Shown piece after piece: positions 58,686-64,000 of a DNA stretch of 64,000 nucleotides (its first letter is position 1; each line of letters opens with the position of its first letter). A program made the position numbers and the translations under genes. This DNA is from Halichoerus grypus (Eukaryota; Chordata; Mammalia; Carnivora; Phocidae). Under the pieces are notes generated by a model. That model did no database searches. It was not told the DNA's origin and worked only from the letters and a program-made list of their open reading frames with translations. The stretch lies in NCBI RefSeq assembly GCF_964656455.1, contig NC_135723.1, positions 97,851,283-97,915,282 of the forward strand. The letters run 5' to 3'.

Positions 58686-58843
58686 TATGTTCATTAAAAT
58701 TAGTAAGAATTTTTGTTTAGATTAGTTTAGTTGGACAGAGAAATAAGAATTAGTTTTGGAAGTCCACCCATGTTGTCCTATTTAAATTAAATATTTAATT
58801 TTGCATAAAATAAAAGGGTTCCAGTTACTTGTATTTTGTGTTC

Positions 58844-58900
<57 letters not shown>

Positions 58901-59029
58901 AGTAAAAGATTTATTATGTTGCTTGGGATCAATATATTGTGACACAGACTCACCAATCCCAATAACATTTATTGAATTCTATTTGTAAAGCATTTTGCTA
59001 ATTTTAAATCTAAAGTGCAACCTATCATA
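58686..59029. repeat. Intronic sequence with a (TC)n(AC)n compound microsatellite
   Basis: (TC)n at 58845-58866 joins (AC)16 at 58867-58898. The flanks are unique AT-rich intron. Confidence 0.9.
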
Positions 59030-59360
59030 CCTGTGGTTAAAACACTTTAATGGTGCTCCATTGCTTAAAGTTCAAGTTAGCTTGAAATATAGTGCCCTTC
59101 CTGTTACCTCTGCAGTCTTAAATCCTCTCATTGCCATGTTGCACCCTGTGCTCCAATAATACAAACTATTCCTATTTCCCAGTACATGCTATGCTTCTTG
59201 AACTTGCTTTTGTCCAGGATATCCTCTCCAACCACAGTGTCCTCTCCATTCTTCACCTCCTCAAGTCTCTTATGTTCCAGGATTCAGCTGAGATGCAATT
59301 TTTAACAAGAAGACTTCTCTGAATTTCCAGAATGAACCACATTTTTCTTTTTACTCCCAT
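59030..59360 (+). repeat. L2 (LINE2) 3' relic
   Basis: AAAACACTTTAATGGTGCTCCATTGC, TTAAAGTTCAAGTTAGC, CATGTTGCACCCTGTGCTCC, CTTGCTTTTGTCCAGGATATCC and GATTCAGCTGAGATGCAATTTTTAACAAGAAGACTTCTCTG follow L2 order. Confidence 0.75.
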
Positions 59361-62300
59361 TACACTGTGTGAATATTTCCAGTGAAATATGTATCAAAGT
59401 ATTCCAAAATATAGCAGAGTGTGAGATACGGGGGAGAGGGCAGACACAGTCACCATATTCATTATTGGCATCCTGTCAATTATCAGACCATATGCAAGTA
59501 ATGTTTGCTGAACTGAACAAATACCAAGATGTAAATGATGCAGGCCTAACTTACTCTCTCGGTGAAAGTTCATTACTCTTTGGTGCTGGAGATACTTTCA
59601 TTAGTTGAAGAGGGTATGATTCTGCTGCATCATATTGAATGGGGCTGTAGGTGCCGACGCAATGTTGGAAGACTTGCCTTACTGACTGTATTAGTAGATG
59701 TTCCAAAAGAGTCATACAAAACAAATAATTTAGTTTTTCTTATTCCAATTTCAGTGTTTCGAGACCTTATGTTATTTCTATGTAAGATCATTTTAAACCA
59801 CAATTTCATGAGGCTGCTTTTTGAATTATAAACATGTAAATTACTTATCATCAGAGGAAAAATATCATACAAGTTACACATAGTAAAGAGATAATTAAAA
59901 TTGTCAGGGTAGTATGTTATATATAAAGGACATGCTCTGTTCTTATGTAAGCAAGTAGATAAAAAATAAATTTAGTATGTTATAACCAGAAATGTTCTTG
60001 CCACTAAGAGAAATGGAACTTAGCTTCAAGCACATATATTCTTCAGGTCTTTGCAAAGTAGTTTGTATTTCAAACTTGAATTGGAATACTTTGTAATAGA
60101 AAGATTATCTGTATATATCTAGTTGTGGCTCATATTGATGATAATGCAGCAACTGAAGATTATTGTAGCAGGTGAAAAATATTTTTGAGATGGTGAAAAA
60201 TAAACTGAATCATTTGTGTTACGGTTTTGACTTACTTAGCAATGTAAATTCAAAGTGTAGGTATTACAAGATAATAAGTTATTGTCATTTTATACAGTAA
60301 AAAGTCAGATACTTGGTGAGTCTCATTTCTGGATTGACATTTGAGGGTGACATTTGCGTTGAAAGGAAATTTATGGTATGAAAAACAAAGAATTACATTC
60401 TCATTTTTCATGTCTATGGAGATGCATGCTATCAGCATTTAATTATTTTTTTCCAGTGTAATTTCTTTTACTTGGAAGGTAGTTACTATGGAGTCTATTC
60501 AGTGAGATAACATGGCAAATATAAGTAAGTTTCTCTTTAGATACAAGAGAGTCACAAATGACAGCCAGTTCATATTTTGGAGAAATGCTTACTTAGACAT
60601 TGATTTAGAGTTAGATTTACATTGTATTGCTTACTACAAAAATCTAATTTACCCTCAAGAATTTTATAAGTTCACATATAAAATCAACAATGTTGATTTA
60701 AAATAAATCAAAATTATTGATAGAGCATAACATATAATCATACCTGTTTGCAGTTTTGAATTAGGAGTAACAGTATACTTCTGTTGTGGAATAAGAGAAG
60801 GTGGTAGATTTTTTTATTGTAAATATTAGTTCAGAATTCTTTTCATAAAATAGTTTTCCAAAAAATACACATTTTAAAACAAAGCATACACATATTATGA
60901 TAACTGGTTGAAAATTAGAATAAAATAATGAAAAATAACCATGCTTCAGCATGGTTTACAAATAAGGTACTTTGATTAATACGAAGAGTCCTGTGCATAC
61001 TCTACAAGAACTTTAAAAAGTTCCCAGGAGACCTCCCAACCCAATCCCTTATTTTACTAATGAGAAAACCAAAATCCGCAGAGCTAATGTGACTTGCATA
61101 AGTGAGTTAATTGCAGACCTAGAAATCCTTCACAACAATCTGAAGCATTGCTCCTTCTCTGTTATTTGATACCTCTCTCCTTTGGCTAATTCTTTTCTTC
61201 TCCACCCACAGGGACTTTTTATAATCACAGTGATGGCCTACAGAAAATATTATTTTGTAGATTCTAGTGACTGTAAAAAACTGGCCCACAGTTCTCAGTA
61301 TAAGAACATCTAGAAGAAGGTGTTCAGCAAGAAAAGTATCTCAGCAGTATTGTACAGCCCACATGTGCAACAGGAAAATTTAAAGGGCTGGTCATGATAA
61401 TACACTCATTTAAGGATAGCTTGCAAATGACACAATTCAAGCTTTCTTGCATTTTGGTATAGAAAGTTTATCAACCTCAGTCAGTGCATTTCCTCAGGGA
61501 ACCTCAGCTCCTGAGATATTTTCACTACCTTTTACATATAAGTTAATCCTTATGTATGTTAGGTGATTGCAAAGAATATGAAAGGCAAAATTAGAGTTTT
61601 GCATTTCACTTATAATCCCCAGTTAACGTGAGGAAAGAAGTAAAATTTAAAACACTGCAAATATATACTAAGAGATTCTTTTATTAGCTTTTATTCTTGA
61701 GTTGTTAGTCTTAATTATCACCTGTTTAAATTAGCTTAGCTAGGGAGAAAAGAGCAAATATTTAAGATGGCAGTTATCGCTCTCATGAATTAAAAGTAAC
61801 AATATAATAAAATAATCATTTAGTATGCTCACTTAAACCTTCCAGCAATGCAAATTATTTGGATAATCACTTAAAAATTAAAAATCACTCATTTTAAAAC
61901 ATTTGCTAACTTTATTTCTATTAGACTGATTTTTCATACTTAGACTTGAAAAAATTATCACACTTTTTCAGACTCCTATTCTCATTGGAATAGATATGTA
62001 ATATTTTTATGCTCCAAACAATGTTGTATTAGTCTTTTCAGTCTTTCATACTTGTTTTGGTGGACAAGGAGGAATTGAACCTGCTCTCTGTTCCATTTCA
62101 CTTCCAGTTAATGGGAGAATGATCTGAGGGGAGAAGGCAGGTAACTTGCACCAGTCTCTTTGTAAACATTCTGATACTGATAACTGCACCCCCTCCACTC
62201 CCAAATAATTATTTTCTAGGAGGAAAGTCCTTATCTATGGAATGTTTTGAGCATTCCTGTTATGAACCTGTTTTAGGTTGCTTATGGTAAACACACTTAG

Positions 62301-62743
62301 CTTCTCTGGATTTATGAACATGACTCCCTGGAAAATAACTCCTAAGCTAGGTGATCATTGAAGTGTGGAATGGAGATACTTCGTGACCTAAATGCTCAGG
62401 AATAAGCAGAAACTGTGTCTGATCCCTGAAATAAGGGGAGATTTTTGGCTGGGGGACCTTAACCCTGGGAGCAGAGCTGTAGGGGAACTTGCATTTAGGC
62501 CATTTGAGACCCTCTGGACTTTTCTCACATGTCAGGGTACACATAATACTGGACCTTAATTTTAGGCCTCATACTACAGCCTTGTGATTGCTTGTTTCTT
62601 GAAATTATTGGTAAAATTGGGCTCTAGCTAAGACCTTTATTTGTATAAATCTGATTTACCCGTCTGATCCTAATATCACTACATGGATTGTATTAATTAC
62701 TAGCCTTAGTCACACCCACAGCATGTAGAGCCTCATGCAACAT
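59361..62743. other. Unique intronic sequence with one MIR relic, no gene seen
   Basis: 61030-61160 is a sense MIR relic (TTTTACTAATGAGAAAACCAAAATCCGCAGAG). The rest is AT-rich intron; short ORFs (59369-59881, 60250-60952, 62347-62544) show no family features. Confidence 0.5.
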
Positions 62744-62895
62744 TTTTTTCTTCCCTGCTTATCAACCTGCTGTTTATCAGATATTTAGTGGTTTGTATTA
62801 TCTTAAACAAGCTGTGTCATTATTTCTTCCCTGCTTATCAACCTGCTGTTTATCAGATATTTAGTGGTTTGTATTATTTTAAACAAGCTGTGTCA
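62744..62895. repeat. 76-bp direct tandem duplication
   Basis: The block starting TTCTTCCCTGCTTATCAACC and ending CAAGCTGTGTCA is repeated at a 76-bp offset (about 62744-62819 and 62820-62895) with one clear internal difference (ATCTTAAAC versus ATTTTAAAC). The unit is otherwise unique. Confidence 0.93.
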
Positions 62896-63814
62896 GCCAT
62901 TTCTGTGTATCATACAAAATGAATTTAGAGAATGGAACATTGGCTTCTTATACTTATTTTAAGATGCAAATATTATGTTTGGGGTCAGGGAGAATCCCCT
63001 TACCTATGGCATTGTGCTTATATAGAAAAGATAATTCCTTTATTCAGATCATTTTACAAGGTTTTCTATGTTGCAAAGGACAAGATGAAACTATGACTGA
63101 GGTCGTCACTCACTCTTAAGTGTTTGACTCTGAGCACAATTGGTTTAACAGTCCCTCTGATTAAATTCTATCCCAAATTTAGGTAAGTTGTGTCCATCTG
63201 TTACAGAAATGCTTTTGTTGACCAGAAATACATTATATTTACCAGTTATATTTGTTTGTTATATTATATATATTATATTTATATAATATAAATTATATTT
63301 ATATAATTTATATTATTCTCCATTATATTTCCAAGGTCAGCAACCGAAAAGCAAGTTCAGTAATAGTATAGCAGACCCCAGTGAGAAGCGCAGAAGTATA
63401 TCCAAAAGGTAGGATGGAACAGGGGTTTTGATTCATTCTTCAGACTAGCTGTTTTTAACCATGTTTAAGGTAAGACAACACACAAATTCATTTAGAACTT
63501 TTGTACAAAGGAGATTCTCTGAATTTAAGATCATAGAATAACTAGAAAATGCATTGTGTTTTCTCCTTTGTCAACCAACAACGTAGACTCATTCTGGGCT
63601 GTCCCGCAGCTGCTTAGCATGGTGACAGAATCTCCCACATCTCTCCCAAGACCTTCCATAATAACTGTTTTTGTAATTTGTGCCTCCTGTTCTATTATTT
63701 GTGCCACTCATTCTCTTTTTATTCTCTATTCTTGCTCTTATTCTTTCTAAAATAAAAGAATGTTTTAAAACAAATCAAATTTTATACTTTGGCTTTGGTG
63801 AATATCAGTATAGA
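62896..63814. other. Unique intronic sequence with an AT-rich simple repeat
   Basis: 63259-63330 is an almost pure A/T (TATAT/ATATTA) stretch. No exon or clear mobile element otherwise. Confidence 0.5.
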
Positions 63815-64000
63815 TCAAGGTCTCTCATCCTTGACATGTGATGTTTTTGGCCAGATAGGTAATTCATTGCTGGGCATGGGGGGGCAAGAGGATGTTCAGT
63901 GTAGAATCTTCAGCAGCATCACTGGCCTCTACCCATTAGATGCTCGTCATACATCACTCCTTGTCCAGCTATGTCAACCAAAATTGACACCAGACATTGA
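63815..64000. mobile_element. hAT-type MITE relic (MER20-like), cut by the window end
   Basis: TTTTTGGCCAGATAGGTAATTCATTGCTGGGCATG, CAGCAGCATCACTGGCCTCTACCCATTAGATGC and TGTCAACCAAAATTGACACCAGACATTG match a common eutherian hAT-Charlie-type element in order. The precise family name is from memory. Confidence 0.75.

Larger units (their letters stand above)
50924..64000 (+). other. CNTNAP2: CNTNAP2 intron 4 (5' part)
   Basis: Sequence after the donor contains only repeats and unique intronic DNA. The next exon, expected to begin with the second and third bases of the split Trp codon and to lead into the first laminin-G domain, is not seen before the window ends. Confidence 0.85.

Overview
The window is mammalian nuclear DNA from a carnivoran. 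It is AT-rich and gene-poor, and it carries about twenty tRNA-derived CAN-SINEs (SINEC). Most have the head GGGGCGCCTGGGTGGCTCAG and a CT-rich body ending in AAATAAATAAAATCTTT. This is the form typical of arctoid carnivores (bears, seals, mustelids) rather than the dog form, so an arctoid caniform is the likely source. Carnivore-type L1 3' ends, lineage-specific LTRs and old eutherian repeats (MIR, L2, MLT1, hAT) fit this.

Only one protein-coding exon was recognised, at 50776-50923 on the + strand (148 bp). It has a clean polypyrimidine-CAG acceptor and a GTGAGTA donor. Its translation is the C-terminal part of the F5/8 type C (discoidin) domain of CNTNAP2 (CASPR2), corresponding to human exon 4. 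The window is therefore read as the end of intron 3 (1-50775), exon 4, and the start of intron 4 (50924-64000) of a very large neuronal gene. All other open reading frames are short and lie in repeats or random intronic sequence.

Layout: 1-10 kb is intron with four SINEs, an old L1/HAL1-like relic, a MIR and an antisense solo LTR (6.7-7.3 kb). 10-22 kb is intron with an L2, eight SINEs, a repeat-free block at 11.65-12.06 kb that may be a regulatory element, and a 63-bp tandem duplication. 23-30 kb holds old L1 relics and a younger antisense L1 3' end. 30.9-38 kb is an endogenous-retrovirus cluster on the minus strand: a 3' LTR, a broken env and the end of pol from a gammaretrovirus-like element, then two LTRs of a second family, with three nested SINEs in the middle. 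39-50 kb has old L1, hAT, L2 and LTR relics, and a sense L1 3' end that stops 355 bp before the exon. 52-59 kb has old L1 and MLT1 LTRs, one of which contains a 41-43 bp minisatellite and was later split by a 1.5-kb L1. 59-64 kb is mostly unique intron with an L2, a MIR, a 76-bp tandem duplication and an hAT relic at the edge.

No tRNA or rRNA gene, CRISPR array, operon or new coding system was found. The most interesting items are the exon and its near-exon L1, the minisatellite born in an LTR, the nested SINE trio and the retroviral cluster.
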